A stretch of DNA of 64,000 nucleotides from positions 62,001 through 126,000 of the forward strand of contig NZ_WOEY01000018.1 of the NCBI RefSeq assembly GCF_013177695.1, read 5' to 3'. This stretch comes from Paraburkholderia solitsugae. Its GTDB lineage: Bacteria > Pseudomonadota > Gammaproteobacteria > Burkholderiales > Burkholderiaceae. The position numbers and the translations under genes are program-made. Below are positions 26,119 to 35,846 of the stretch, one piece after another (positions within the stretch are counted from its first letter, which is position 1; the number at the start of each line of letters is the position of its first letter). Under the pieces are notes generated by a model. The model saw nothing but the letters and a program-made list of their open reading frames with translations, did not search any database and was not told where the DNA came from.

Positions 26119-26883
26119 TTAGCCGAGCAACTCAGCCGATCTTTCCCGGATGTCGCCCGCGAGCCGGGTTTCGATCGTGTGGGGCGACTCCTTGCGCGAT
26201 ATCGCAAGCAGGCCATCGAGGTATAAACGCCTGAAACGCAATTCGCTATCCACCTGCGCCCGGATCTTTCCGTACAACGGCAGAAACACCAGGTTCGCCA
26301 ATGCGAGACCGTACAGCGTGGCCACAAAAGCAACGGCAATCCCTTGCCCGAGTTGCGCCGGCTCGAGCATATGGCCGGTGACCTGAATCAGGCCGAGCAC
26401 CGCTCCGAGGATGCCGAACGTCGGCGCATAGCCACCGGCCTGCTGCCAGATCCGCGCGGCCGCCATGTGATTGCGCTCATAGGCATCCAGTTCCCGCTGC
26501 AAGGCGTCTTCGAGCACGGCAGTCGACACGCCGTTGGCCAGCAGTTCCAAACCTCGTTTGGCAAACGGATTGATGCCGCCCGCCTCGATCGATTCGAACA
26601 CGAGCATGCCGCTCACCTTCGCCTGATCGCCCCACTCGAGCAGGACCGACAAGCTTTCCCGGTCGACCTGCCGCGCTTTCACAAAAGCGAGGCGCAACTG
26701 TTTCAAGCCGTCATAAAACCTGGCCCACGTGTTCTGGATCATCACCGCGCCGAAGGTGCCGCCCACCACGATGACAAACGCCTCCAGCTGAAACAGTGAG
26801 GTGAAATGCCCACCTTCGAGCGAAAAGCCGGCCACGATGGCCGTCACGCCGAACAGGGCGCCGAATAGCGTCAAAAGATCCAT
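26119..26883 (-). CDS. MotA-like stator protein
   Basis: 254 residues with four membrane helices (about 3-21, 32-50, 151-171, 182-202) and a cytoplasmic loop of about 100 residues between helices 2 and 3. The two conserved stator prolines are present (Pro154 in GGYAPTFGILGAVLGLI and Pro202 in LVFLPLYG), together with GGTFGAVMIQ. It is closest to the PomA/MotC type of stator. GAGAGGAT precedes the ATG. With the MotB-like protein 96 bp downstream it should form a MotA5B2 ion-driven unit. No flagellar structural gene is in the window, so the rotor partner is not obvious except for the FliG-like neighbour. Confidence 0.9.
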   Translation of the reverse strand: MDLLTLFGALFGVTAIVAGFSLEGGHFTSLFQLEAFVIVVGGTFGAVMIQNTWARFYDGLKQLRLAFVKARQVDRESLSVLLEWGDQAKVSGMLVFESIEAGGINPFAKRGLELLANGVSTAVLEDALQRELDAYERNHMAAARIWQQAGGYAPTFGILGAVLGLIQVTGHMLEPAQLGQGIAVAFVATLYGLALANLVFLPLYGKIRAQVDSELRFRRLYLDGLLAISRKESPHTIETRLAGDIRERSAELLG

Positions 26884-26954
26884 ATATCCTCTCGAACGGC
26901 CGCTCTGGTCATCGGAGCGGACCTGAACGCGGCCCGTTGTCCGACCACCAGGTG

Positions 26955-28199
26955 TCAGGCATTCACATTGGAAAGCGGCGCAGCATTGGCTGCCGGGGAT
27001 TTGATCGCGCGTACGGTCTCGATGAATCGCTCCTCGATCTCGGCAACCTCGAGCGGATCGATCTTGATTTCACGCCGCATGACCCACGACACCTCCTTCT
27101 TGCGCGCCTCGGTCATCACCGAGAACAAACGATCGGCGACCGGCTCGCCCGTCACGGCGGCAAGCAATTTCGCGAGGTCATAGGTGTCGAAAGCGCTCAC
27201 GGCTTCGAACAGGGTTCGCTGGTCGACAAACTCCAGATCGTCCAGCGACTTCAGCTCGCTCGTGCCACGGGGATTGCGCCGGGAAAAATACGTGATGCCC
27301 TTTTCCTCGACGTAGTTCAATACCTTGGTCTTGCGAAACGCGAAGATGTCTTCGGCGATTTCCGCATGCGAGAGCTTGTTGAGAATCAGATTCTTCTCGA
27401 CACCGATCAGGGCTTCCAGGTCGGCCAGCTCGATCAGCTCCAGTTCACTGTTGATTGAAACATCGAGATCGTGGTCCGCCACCTGCTGAGCCCGTTCCGT
27501 GATCCGCACAGGATCGAAAGTCACGAGCTGCCGGCCGGTTGCGCCGTCCTGCGCCGAATAGCGCGCCGACACGGTGCTCACGCGATCGGAGCGGCCCGGT
27601 TCGAGCGTCACGAGGTTGAGTTTCTCCATGCGCTTGAGCATCGCCATCACATGCGGACGGGAATGGCCGGCAATCGCATGGCACTTCTTGATGACTTCCG
27701 GCAGAGGCACCGAGCACTCCTCCCCTTGAGCGCGGCGCGCGCGTCCGTCCAGCCGGTCTGCGCTCTCGGTCCCCGCCATCAGCGACAGAACATGCGCGTA
27801 CGAGAGAACACCTGGCAGAAAATCAGCATGCGTATTGGTGGCAAGGACATCGTCCTTCTTCTTCACGCGTCGAATCATGGTGCGCACGATATGGCGCAGC
27901 AGCGGCGACACGCGCTCGAGCTCCTCTTCCACGACCTTGGCTGCAATGACGGTCAATTGACAGAAGCTAAGGGCTTTCGCGGTATGCGCTCGTGGTTCGG
28001 CCGGCAACAACGACGCTTCGCCAAAAAACTCGCCCTTGCCGAGGGTGGCGAGGATGACTTTCTTTTCGTCGCATTGGGTGGAGATTTCGACTTTGCCGTC
28101 TGCGATCACGTAGATGACGGCGTCGCCTGCGAAGCCTTCCGAATAGATGACTTCGCCCGGAGCCGCTGCGCGCGACCATGGCGATCGTTGTTGATTCAA
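26955..28199 (-). CDS. cyclic-nucleotide-binding protein fused to a FliG-like C-terminal domain
   Basis: 414 residues in one frame. Residues about 10-115 are a cNMP-binding domain with an intact PKA-type phosphate cassette (GEFFGEASLLPAEPRAHTAKA, split here as FGE at 59-61 and PRA at 69-71). Residues 160-205 look like a Crp-type winged helix (PLPEVIKKCHAIAGHSRPHVMAML). Residues about 250-400 resemble FliG middle/C domains: the LDDLEFVDQRTLFEAVSAFDTYDLAKLLAAVTGEP segment and VADRLFSVMTEARKKEVSWVM, then a final helix with EIEERFIETV. FliG-C is the rotor face that contacts MotA. The start is TTG after GGGGGA; an in-frame stop lies just upstream. MotA- and MotB-like genes follow in the same direction. 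Confidence 0.82.
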   Translation of the reverse strand: MNQQRSPWSRAAAPGEVIYSEGFAGDAVIYVIADGKVEISTQCDEKKVILATLGKGEFFGEASLLPAEPRAHTAKALSFCQLTVIAAKVVEEELERVSPLLRHIVRTMIRRVKKKDDVLATNTHADFLPGVLSYAHVLSLMAGTESADRLDGRARRAQGEECSVPLPEVIKKCHAIAGHSRPHVMAMLKRMEKLNLVTLEPGRSDRVSTVSARYSAQDGATGRQLVTFDPVRITERAQQVADHDLDVSINSELELIELADLEALIGVEKNLILNKLSHAEIAEDIFAFRKTKVLNYVEEKGITYFSRRNPRGTSELKSLDDLEFVDQRTLFEAVSAFDTYDLAKLLAAVTGEPVADRLFSVMTEARKKEVSWVMRREIKIDPLEVAEIEERFIETVRAIKSPAANAAPLSNVNA

Positions 28200-28287
28200 G
28201 ATTCATTCCCCCGAAGAGCTATTGCCTCGTGCATCCCGCGCCTTCGTAAGGCACGGGTATGTGCGATGGTCCCGACTTATGGGCTTG

Positions 28288-28315
28288 ATAACGACATGCA
28301 AAACGCAAATCTTTA
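28288..28315 (-). promoter_or_regulatory. weak FliA (sigma-28)-like promoter candidate
   Basis: On the minus strand TAAAGATT, 12 bases, then GTCGTTAT, compared with the sigma-28 consensus TAAAGTTT-N11-GCCGATAA. The -35 part matches seven of eight, the -10 part five of eight, and the spacer is one too long. It lies about 90 bp upstream of the cNMP/FliG-like gene, where a promoter for the group is expected. Confidence 0.25.
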
Positions 28316-28379
28316 ACCTGATAAATCGTCAGACCAATAGCGGCAACGGCGCAAACGTTTGGCGAGCCGTTCGCTGTGA

Positions 28380-29746
<1,367 letters not shown>

Positions 29747-29762
<16 letters not shown>

Positions 29763-31216
29763 GGCAAGATAATCTCGAAAGAGGTTCCGTTGTCCGTCAA
29801 TATAAAACGCGCCGAGCCGCCGTGCGCTTCTGCCACTTCACGCACAATCGACAAACCCAGACCCGTTCCATCCGGCCTCCCGGTCACGAACGGCTCGAAG
29901 AGATGATCCCGAATGGCCTCGGGCGGGCCCACGCCTCGATCGTGCACGGATAAGACTAGCGCATCCGTGCGGTGCACCGCCGCGACGTCGATCCGGCTGC
30001 CTTCCGGCGCCGCATTGATCGCGTTCAGAATCAGATTATCCATCGCGCGCTGAAGCTGGTCCGGATCGAAACGCGCCTCCTCGGGGTCGGCCGTGCAGGC
30101 AATCGTCACCTGCTTCGCTGCCGCACGCTCAGTATGCTGCGCAATACACGCGTCAAGAAACGCGCTGACGTCGATCCGCTCACGCTTGGGTTCGTCATGT
30201 TCAGTAATGCTCAGCAGCCGGCGCACCAGCGCGTCGAGCCGCTCGATCTCGCCGAGGATCACGCGCAACGCCTGGGGCTGACGCTCGGCCCCTCCGGCCA
30301 CCGCACTCTCGGCTTTCAGACGCATCGCCGCGATGGGGTTGCGGATCTCATGCGCAACCCCGGCCGCGACCCGGCCGATCGCGGCTAGCCGCTCGGCGGT
30401 CGCCATCTGCCGCGCGAGTTGGTCGCCCCGCAGCCGCGCAGCGGAGAGCCGGCGCCCGGCCTCGTTCAACGCCAGCACGATGCGATCCAGCTCGCGTTCG
30501 CGCGTGGCCGGCAGCTCCGGCATATCGGCGACGTCGTACGTATTGAGCGCCGCCTCGATCTGCGAGACGTGGCGCGACCAGGTCATGGTCAGGTGCGTCA
30601 ACAAGGCCGCGGCAACCAGCACCGTGACGAGCAGCACGGCTTGCCCCGCCATCATCTGATAGTAGCTGCTGCCCGCAAAGGTGAAGGTCCACGTCATCGT
30701 CCAGGCGCTCAGGTGGGGGACCGGCCCCGGTAGCGGACATGCCGCGATCAGCAGGGTTCCGGAGAGCACGCCGTAACGGTTGCTGGCCGCGCGGTCGCTG
30801 CTCGACGCGGCGGCATTGGTGGCGCGGATGCGCGGCAGCTCGCCGCCGGGCGGATCGGTGCGTGCGGTGGCGCCCTCGTAGGTCGGAAAGGCGTAGGCCA
30901 CCGAGCCCATGTCGCCCTGCCAGATGCCGCCTTGCACGCCCGGCCGGTTGCGCAGCGCGCCTTGCACAAGCGCGGTCAGGCGGGCGCGCTCGGCGGCATT
31001 GTCAGGTGCGGACGAGAACCCCGCCAGTTCGGCGCCATGCAGGCGGTACGCCGCGGCAATCGATTCGCAGGCGCGGCTGTTCTCAGCCGCCGCCTGGCCG
31101 ACCCGCGCCGCAGCCGACTGATGGAACAGCCCGATCATCAAGGTGGCCGTCGCGCCTGCGGCGACCACCAGCAGCACGAGCAGCACGATAAGACGGCCGC
31201 GTAACGATCGAAACAT
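29747..31216 (-). CDS. sensor histidine kinase, partner of the NtrC-type regulator
   Basis: 489 residues. Membrane helix at about 8-30, periplasmic sensor (31-185), second helix (about 190-210), a HAMP-like linker, dimerisation/phospho-acceptor H box with His289 (VAHEIRNPIAAM), and an ATPase domain with N box NLILNAINAA, DRGVG and GTGLGLSIV. The start at 31216 is chosen because the membrane helix begins immediately after it; the earlier frame is basic and lacks family features. It overlaps the response regulator gene by 16 bp. It may sense an envelope stress or a toxic compound exported by the divergent efflux pump. Confidence 0.92.
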
Positions 31217-31263
31217 GAGGGTCCTGGTGTGTTCGGGCGTTGCACATCGACAAGACGATCTGA

Positions 31264-31279
31264 TGCGAATGGTATGCCA
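31264..31279 (-). promoter_or_regulatory. sigma-54 promoter candidate for the two-component operon
   Basis: On the minus strand TGGCATACCATTCGCA. The invariant GG and GC are at the exact -24/-12 spacing; the one notable deviation is C in place of T before the GC. It lies 48 bp upstream of the kinase start, which would allow the system to activate itself. Confidence 0.5.
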
Positions 31280-31384
31280 GGCTGAACCGGACCGGCATGA
31301 CACCGGCCGGCAGCCCGCGCCGCCGCAGCCGTCGCGCTGACGCGACGCGCAGGTCCGATGAAAGCGCGCGCCGGATTGTCGTGC

Positions 31385-31433
31385 CGGGTTGTCGTGATTT
31401 GCGACAGTGCCCGTCACAAATCACGACAACCCG
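31385..31433. promoter_or_regulatory. perfect 17-bp inverted repeat, likely enhancer site for the NtrC-type regulator
   Basis: CGGGTTGTCGTGATTTG (31385-31401) and its exact reverse complement (31417-31433) are separated by 15 bases. An extra CGGATTGTCGTG occurs just before at 31372-31383, and each arm holds a smaller TGTCG-N7-CGACA-type dyad. It lies 46 bp from one sigma-54 candidate and about 105 bp from the other, suitable for an enhancer serving both directions. Confidence 0.65.
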
Positions 31434-31478
31434 ACCTATCTCGCGCGCACCAGCCCCGGCGCATCGGGGCCACTCACT

Positions 31479-31494
31479 TGGCATAGTCGTTGCA
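31479..31494 (+). promoter_or_regulatory. sigma-54 promoter for the RND efflux operon
   Basis: TGGCATAGTCGTTGCA matches the -24/-12 consensus TGGCACGNNNNTTGCW at all conserved positions except C6 and G7, with correct spacing. It is 60 bp before the membrane-fusion-protein start codon and downstream of the enhancer-like repeat. Confidence 0.7.
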
Positions 31495-31553
31495 AATCCT
31501 GGCATGCAGCCTCTCGATGGCGGCACACCCCCGCTTTCGCGAACGAGGCGCGC

Positions 31554-32762
31554 ATGAAAAGACACCAACTGAACTGGACCGCCGCCGTAGTGATCGTGTT
31601 GCTGGCTGTAGCGGCGGTCTGGTTTTTTCACTTCCGGCATCCCGTGCAAAAAGCACCGGCGACGCCGCGCGGCACGCCTGTGTCGGCCGTCGCCGCCAGA
31701 CTGGCCGACGTGCCCGTTTACATCGATTCACTCGGCACCGTGACGCCGACGCGAACCGTGACGGTGATCACCCAGGTCAACGGCATACTCGATTCGGTCG
31801 ACTTCAAGGAAGGCCAGTTCGTCCATCGAGGCCAGGTGATCGCGCGCATCGATTCGCGCGCACTGGAGGCGCAGCTCGTGCAGGCGCAAGGCACGCTAAC
31901 CCATGACAAGGCCGCGCTCGCCAATGCGCAACTCGACCTGCAACGCTACCGTCAGTTGATCAAGATCGGCTCGATCACCCAGCAGACGCTCGATACCCAG
32001 GTGGCGACCGTCAATGAAGATCAGGGTACGGTCGTCTCCGATACCGGCAATGTGAAGAATCTGCAGGTACAGGTGAGCTATTGCACGATCACCTCACCCG
32101 TGGACGGCGTGGTGGGTTTGCGCCTCGTCGATCCGGGCAACTACGTGACGACCGCCAGCACCACCGGCGTCGCGGTCATCACGCAGTTGCAGCCGGCCAC
32201 CGTGGTGTATGCGGTGCCCGAAGACTATCTCGGCCAGATCCGTCAGGCGATGTCGCGCGGTGCCGTCGCGGTACTCGCCTATGACCGCGACAAGAAGACC
32301 CTGCTGGCGCAAGGCAGCTTGCTCGCCGTCGACAACCAGGTGGACACCGCCACCGGCACGATCAAGGTCAAGGCTGAGTTCCCGCAGTCCGGCGACGCGT
32401 TGTTTCCGAATCAGTTCGTGAACGCGCGCATGCAGGCGGACACGTTAAATCAGATTCCCGTGATCCCCACGGCGGCGATCCAGCACGGCACCAACGGCGA
32501 CTTTGTATTCGTGGTCGGCGCAGGCGGCAAGGTCGCGCTGCGCAATGTGAAGGCCGGCCCGGTCAGCGGCGACAACACGGCGATTCTCGACGGCGGCGTC
32601 AAGGCCGGCGAGCAGGTGGTGACCGACGGCGCCGACAAGCTCGACAACGGCTCCGTGGTGCGCGTGGTGGCGGCGGCGCCGGCGCGCGCATCCGCGGCTT
32701 CGGCCGCCTCGGCTTCCCCAGCCTCGTCCGCTGCGGCCGCGTCCAGGGTCACGTCCAATTAG
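31554..32762 (+). CDS. RND efflux periplasmic adaptor (MdtA-like)
   Basis: 402 residues. N-terminal membrane anchor (about 9-25), barrel-sandwich/lipoyl halves (GILDSVDFKEGQFVHRGQVIARID and VSYCTITSPVDGVVGLRLVDPGNYV) flanking an alpha-hairpin (about 105-165), then beta-barrel and membrane-proximal domains. The C-terminus is a low-complexity Ala/Ser tail. GAGG precedes the start at 31554. It is the first gene of a four-gene efflux operon with 12 bp before the first pump gene. The export substrate is unknown; MdtABC relatives export bile salts, novobiocin and some metals. Confidence 0.92.
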   Translation: MKRHQLNWTAAVVIVLLAVAAVWFFHFRHPVQKAPATPRGTPVSAVAARLADVPVYIDSLGTVTPTRTVTVITQVNGILDSVDFKEGQFVHRGQVIARIDSRALEAQLVQAQGTLTHDKAALANAQLDLQRYRQLIKIGSITQQTLDTQVATVNEDQGTVVSDTGNVKNLQVQVSYCTITSPVDGVVGLRLVDPGNYVTTASTTGVAVITQLQPATVVYAVPEDYLGQIRQAMSRGAVAVLAYDRDKKTLLAQGSLLAVDNQVDTATGTIKVKAEFPQSGDALFPNQFVNARMQADTLNQIPVIPTAAIQHGTNGDFVFVVGAGGKVALRNVKAGPVSGDNTAILDGGVKAGEQVVTDGADKLDNGSVVRVVAAAPARASAASAASASPASSAAAASRVTSN

Positions 32763-32774
32763 CGGGCGGCCTCC

Positions 32775-35700
32775 ATGAACATTTCCCGCCCTTTCATCGA
32801 GCGGCCAATCGCGACCTCGCTGCTGATGATCGCCGTGCTGCTCGCCGGCCTGCTCGGTTACCACCTGTTGCCGGTCTCCGCGCTGCCGGAGGTCGACTAC
32901 CCGACGATCCAGGTCTATACGCAGTATCCAGGGGCAAGCCCCGATGTGGTCAGCTCGTCGATCACCGCGCCGCTCGAAGTCCAGCTCGGCGAAATGGCGG
33001 GACTGAAAACCATGAACTCGACGAGTTCGAACGGCGTCTCGATCATTACGCTCGAGTTCGATCTCTCGCTCTCCCTCGACGTCGCCGAACAGGAAGTGCA
33101 AGCGGCCATCAACGCGTCCGCCAGCTATCTGCCGGCCAACCTGCCCTACCCGCCGGTCTATAGCAAGGTGAATCCAGCGGACGCACCGGTCCTCACCCTG
33201 TCGCTCACCTCGAACGTGCTACCGCTCACCAAAATCGAGGACCTCGCCGATACCCGCCTCGCGCAGCAGATCTCGCAGATCTCCGGCGTCGGCCTCGTGA
33301 CGATCAGCGGAGGTCAGCGGCCGGCGGTGCGTATCGAAGCCAATTCGGGTGCGCTCAATTCCTTGGGTCTCTCGCTCGACGACGTACGCACTGCGCTCGG
33401 CAACGCCAATGTCAATCAGGCGAAAGGCAATCTGGACGGCAAATACCAGGCGTATTCAATCGGCGCGAACGACCAGTTGCAGACGGCCGATCAGTACCCC
33501 GATGTCATCCTCGCCTACAAGAACGGCGCGCCGATTCGCCTTGCGCAGGTCGCGAAATCGGTCGAGGCCGCCGAAGATGTCCAGCAGGCCGCGTGGACCA
33601 ACACCACGCCCTCGATCGTGCTCAATATCCAGCGCCAACCCGGCGCCAACGTGATCGACGTGGTGGACCGCGTGCAGCGGCTGCTGCCGCAATTGCGCGC
33701 GAGCTTGCCCGGCACGCTGCAAGTCGACGTGTTGACCGACCGCACGCAAACCATCCGCGCCTCGGTTACCGACGTCGAGTACGAACTCGGGGTGGCCGTC
33801 GCGCTGGTCGTGATGGTGATTTTTATCTTCCTGCGCAAAGTGGCGGCGACGGTGATTCCCGCCGTGACGGTGCCGCTGTCGTTGATCGGCACACTGGCGG
33901 TCGCTTATGGGCTCGGCTTCTCGCTGAACAATCTGACGCTGATGTCGCTCACCATCGCGACGGGTTTCGTCGTGGACGACGCCATTGTGATGATCGAGAA
34001 CATCACGCGCTATATCGAGGCGGGCGACAAGCCGCTAGAGGCCGCCTTGAAGGGCTCGAAGCAGATCGGTTTCACGATCATTTCGCTGTCGGTTTCGCTG
34101 ATCGCGGTGATGATCCCGCTGCTCTTCATGGCCGACGTGGTGGGCCGGCTGTTTCGCGAATTCGCGCTGACGCTCGCCATTGCAATCGTGATCTCGGCAA
34201 TCGTCTCGCTGACCCTCACGCCGATGATGTGCTCGCGCATGTTCAAGGAGCATGAGGCGGAACATCGCGTCGATTTCTTCGATCGCGTGAATCGCCGCTA
34301 CGGGCAGGCACTCGGCTGGGTGCTGGCGCATCGCGGGCTGACGCTGCTGTCCGTGGCGCTCACGGCGGCCCTGACCTTCCTCATCCTGGTCCTGATGCCC
34401 AAGGGTTTCTTCCCGGAACAGGACACCGGTCTGATCGAAGGCATCTCGCAAGCCGCGCCGACCATCTCGTTCCCATACATGGTCCAGAAGCAGCAGCAAC
34501 TGGTCGGCGATCTGCTGAAAGACCCGGCAGTGGCAAGTCTGTCTTCGTTTGTCGGCATCAATCAGACCAGCCCCACGCTCAACCAGGGCACCGTGCTGAT
34601 CAACCTGAAGGACAAAGGCGATCGCGATAGCAGCGCCGCGGTGATCCGGCGCCTCGCGGACGCCACCGGCAGTCTCGCCGGCATGCGGCTGTTCCTGCAT
34701 CCCGTGCAGGATCTGACGCTCGACGACATGATCTCGACCACCAGCTACCGCGTCGGTCTGCAGGCCACCGATCCGGTGGTGCTCGATCAATGGACCGGCA
34801 AGCTGATCGCCGCGCTCCGGCAAAACCCGGCGTTTGCCGACGTGCAAAGCCAGGCACTGCAGCAGGGCAACCAGATCCAGTTGACATTCGACCGCGCCAC
34901 CGCCTCGCGTCTCGGCGTCACGCCGCAAGCCATCGACGACGTGCTGTACGACGCCTTCGGCCAGCGCCAGGTTTCGACCATCTATACGCAGCTCAACCAG
35001 TATCACGTCGTGCTGGTGGCGGATAAAACCACCGGCGATCTGTCCGACCTGCTCTCCGGCCTCTACGTCGACACGTCGTCAGGCGGTGTCGCGCCGCTCG
35101 CCAGCATGGCAACGATGAAAGTGATTCATGCACCCGTGACGATCAACCGCCAGGGGCAATTCCCGTACGCGGACGTCTCGTTCAATCTGCAACCCGGCTA
35201 CACCCTCGGCACCGCGGTATCGCGACTCGCCGACATCGAGAAGCAGATCGGCCTGCCGCTCACCGTGCAAGCCTCGCTGGAAGGGACAGCGGCGACCTTC
35301 CAGTCATCGCTCTCCAACGAGGCGTTTCTGGTGGCGGCCGCCATCATCGTGGTGTATCTGATGCTCGGCGTGCTGTACGAAAGCTTCATCCATCCGGTCA
35401 CGATCCTCTCGACGCTGCCCTCCGCGGCGCTCGGTGCCCTGCTGGCGCTGGTCATCACCGGCACGCAGTTCGACATCATCGGGCTGATCGGCATCGTGTT
35501 GCTGATCGGCATTGTGATGAAGAACGCGATCATGATGATCGACTTCGCGCTCGAACTGGAGCGCAATGAAAAACTGCCCGCCGTCGACGCGATTCGCCGC
35601 GCCGCCGAACTGCGCTTCCGTCCAATCCTGATGACCACCATGGCGTCGATGTTCGGCGCCGTGCCGCTCGCGTTCGGCACCGGCATGGGTTCGGAACTGC

Positions 35701-35840
35701 GGCATCCGCTCGGCTTCGCGATCATAGGCGGCCTCGTGATCAGTCAATTGCTGACGCTGTTCTCCACGCCGGTCATGTATCTCGCCATGCATCGCGTCGA
35801 AGACCGCTTCAGCAAGCGCAAACCGGCCACCGCGGAGTAA
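32775..35840 (+). CDS. RND efflux pump subunit (MdtB-like)
   Basis: 1021 residues with 12 membrane helices and two large periplasmic loops of the HAE-1 class. It opens MNISRPFIERPIATSLLMIAVLLAGLLGY and carries the proton-relay Asp pair in helix 4 (GFVVDDAIVMIEN). The presence of two pump genes in series after one adaptor is the MdtB/MdtC (MuxB/MuxC) pattern, where the proteins form a B2C heterotrimer. The next pump gene starts six bases after this stop. Full length and no disruptive changes seen. Confidence 0.94.
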   Translation: MNISRPFIERPIATSLLMIAVLLAGLLGYHLLPVSALPEVDYPTIQVYTQYPGASPDVVSSSITAPLEVQLGEMAGLKTMNSTSSNGVSIITLEFDLSLSLDVAEQEVQAAINASASYLPANLPYPPVYSKVNPADAPVLTLSLTSNVLPLTKIEDLADTRLAQQISQISGVGLVTISGGQRPAVRIEANSGALNSLGLSLDDVRTALGNANVNQAKGNLDGKYQAYSIGANDQLQTADQYPDVILAYKNGAPIRLAQVAKSVEAAEDVQQAAWTNTTPSIVLNIQRQPGANVIDVVDRVQRLLPQLRASLPGTLQVDVLTDRTQTIRASVTDVEYELGVAVALVVMVIFIFLRKVAATVIPAVTVPLSLIGTLAVAYGLGFSLNNLTLMSLTIATGFVVDDAIVMIENITRYIEAGDKPLEAALKGSKQIGFTIISLSVSLIAVMIPLLFMADVVGRLFREFALTLAIAIVISAIVSLTLTPMMCSRMFKEHEAEHRVDFFDRVNRRYGQALGWVLAHRGLTLLSVALTAALTFLILVLMPKGFFPEQDTGLIEGISQAAPTISFPYMVQKQQQLVGDLLKDPAVASLSSFVGINQTSPTLNQGTVLINLKDKGDRDSSAAVIRRLADATGSLAGMRLFLHPVQDLTLDDMISTTSYRVGLQATDPVVLDQWTGKLIAALRQNPAFADVQSQALQQGNQIQLTFDRATASRLGVTPQAIDDVLYDAFGQRQVSTIYTQLNQYHVVLVADKTTGDLSDLLSGLYVDTSSGGVAPLASMATMKVIHAPVTINRQGQFPYADVSFNLQPGYTLGTAVSRLADIEKQIGLPLTVQASLEGTAATFQSSLSNEAFLVAAAIIVVYLMLGVLYESFIHPVTILSTLPSAALGALLALVITGTQFDIIGLIGIVLLIGIVMKNAIMMIDFALELERNEKLPAVDAIRRAAELRFRPILMTTMASMFGAVPLAFGTGMGSELRHPLGFAIIGGLVISQLLTLFSTPVMYLAMHRVEDRFSKRKPATAE

Positions 35841-35846
35841 CGCGCG

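Noticed and set aside
25306..26883. ExbB/ExbD or TolQ/TolR energiser pair
   Set aside because: The OmpA-type domain with SNWELSSARA and the four-helix MotA layout with a 100-residue loop are diagnostic for flagellar-type stators.
25306..28199. Zorya-type anti-phage system (ZorA/ZorB are MotA/MotB-like)
   Set aside because: The MotA-like protein lacks the long C-terminal tail of ZorA, and no ZorC, ZorD or ZorE-type helicase or nuclease is nearby. The third gene is a cNMP/FliG-like fusion instead.
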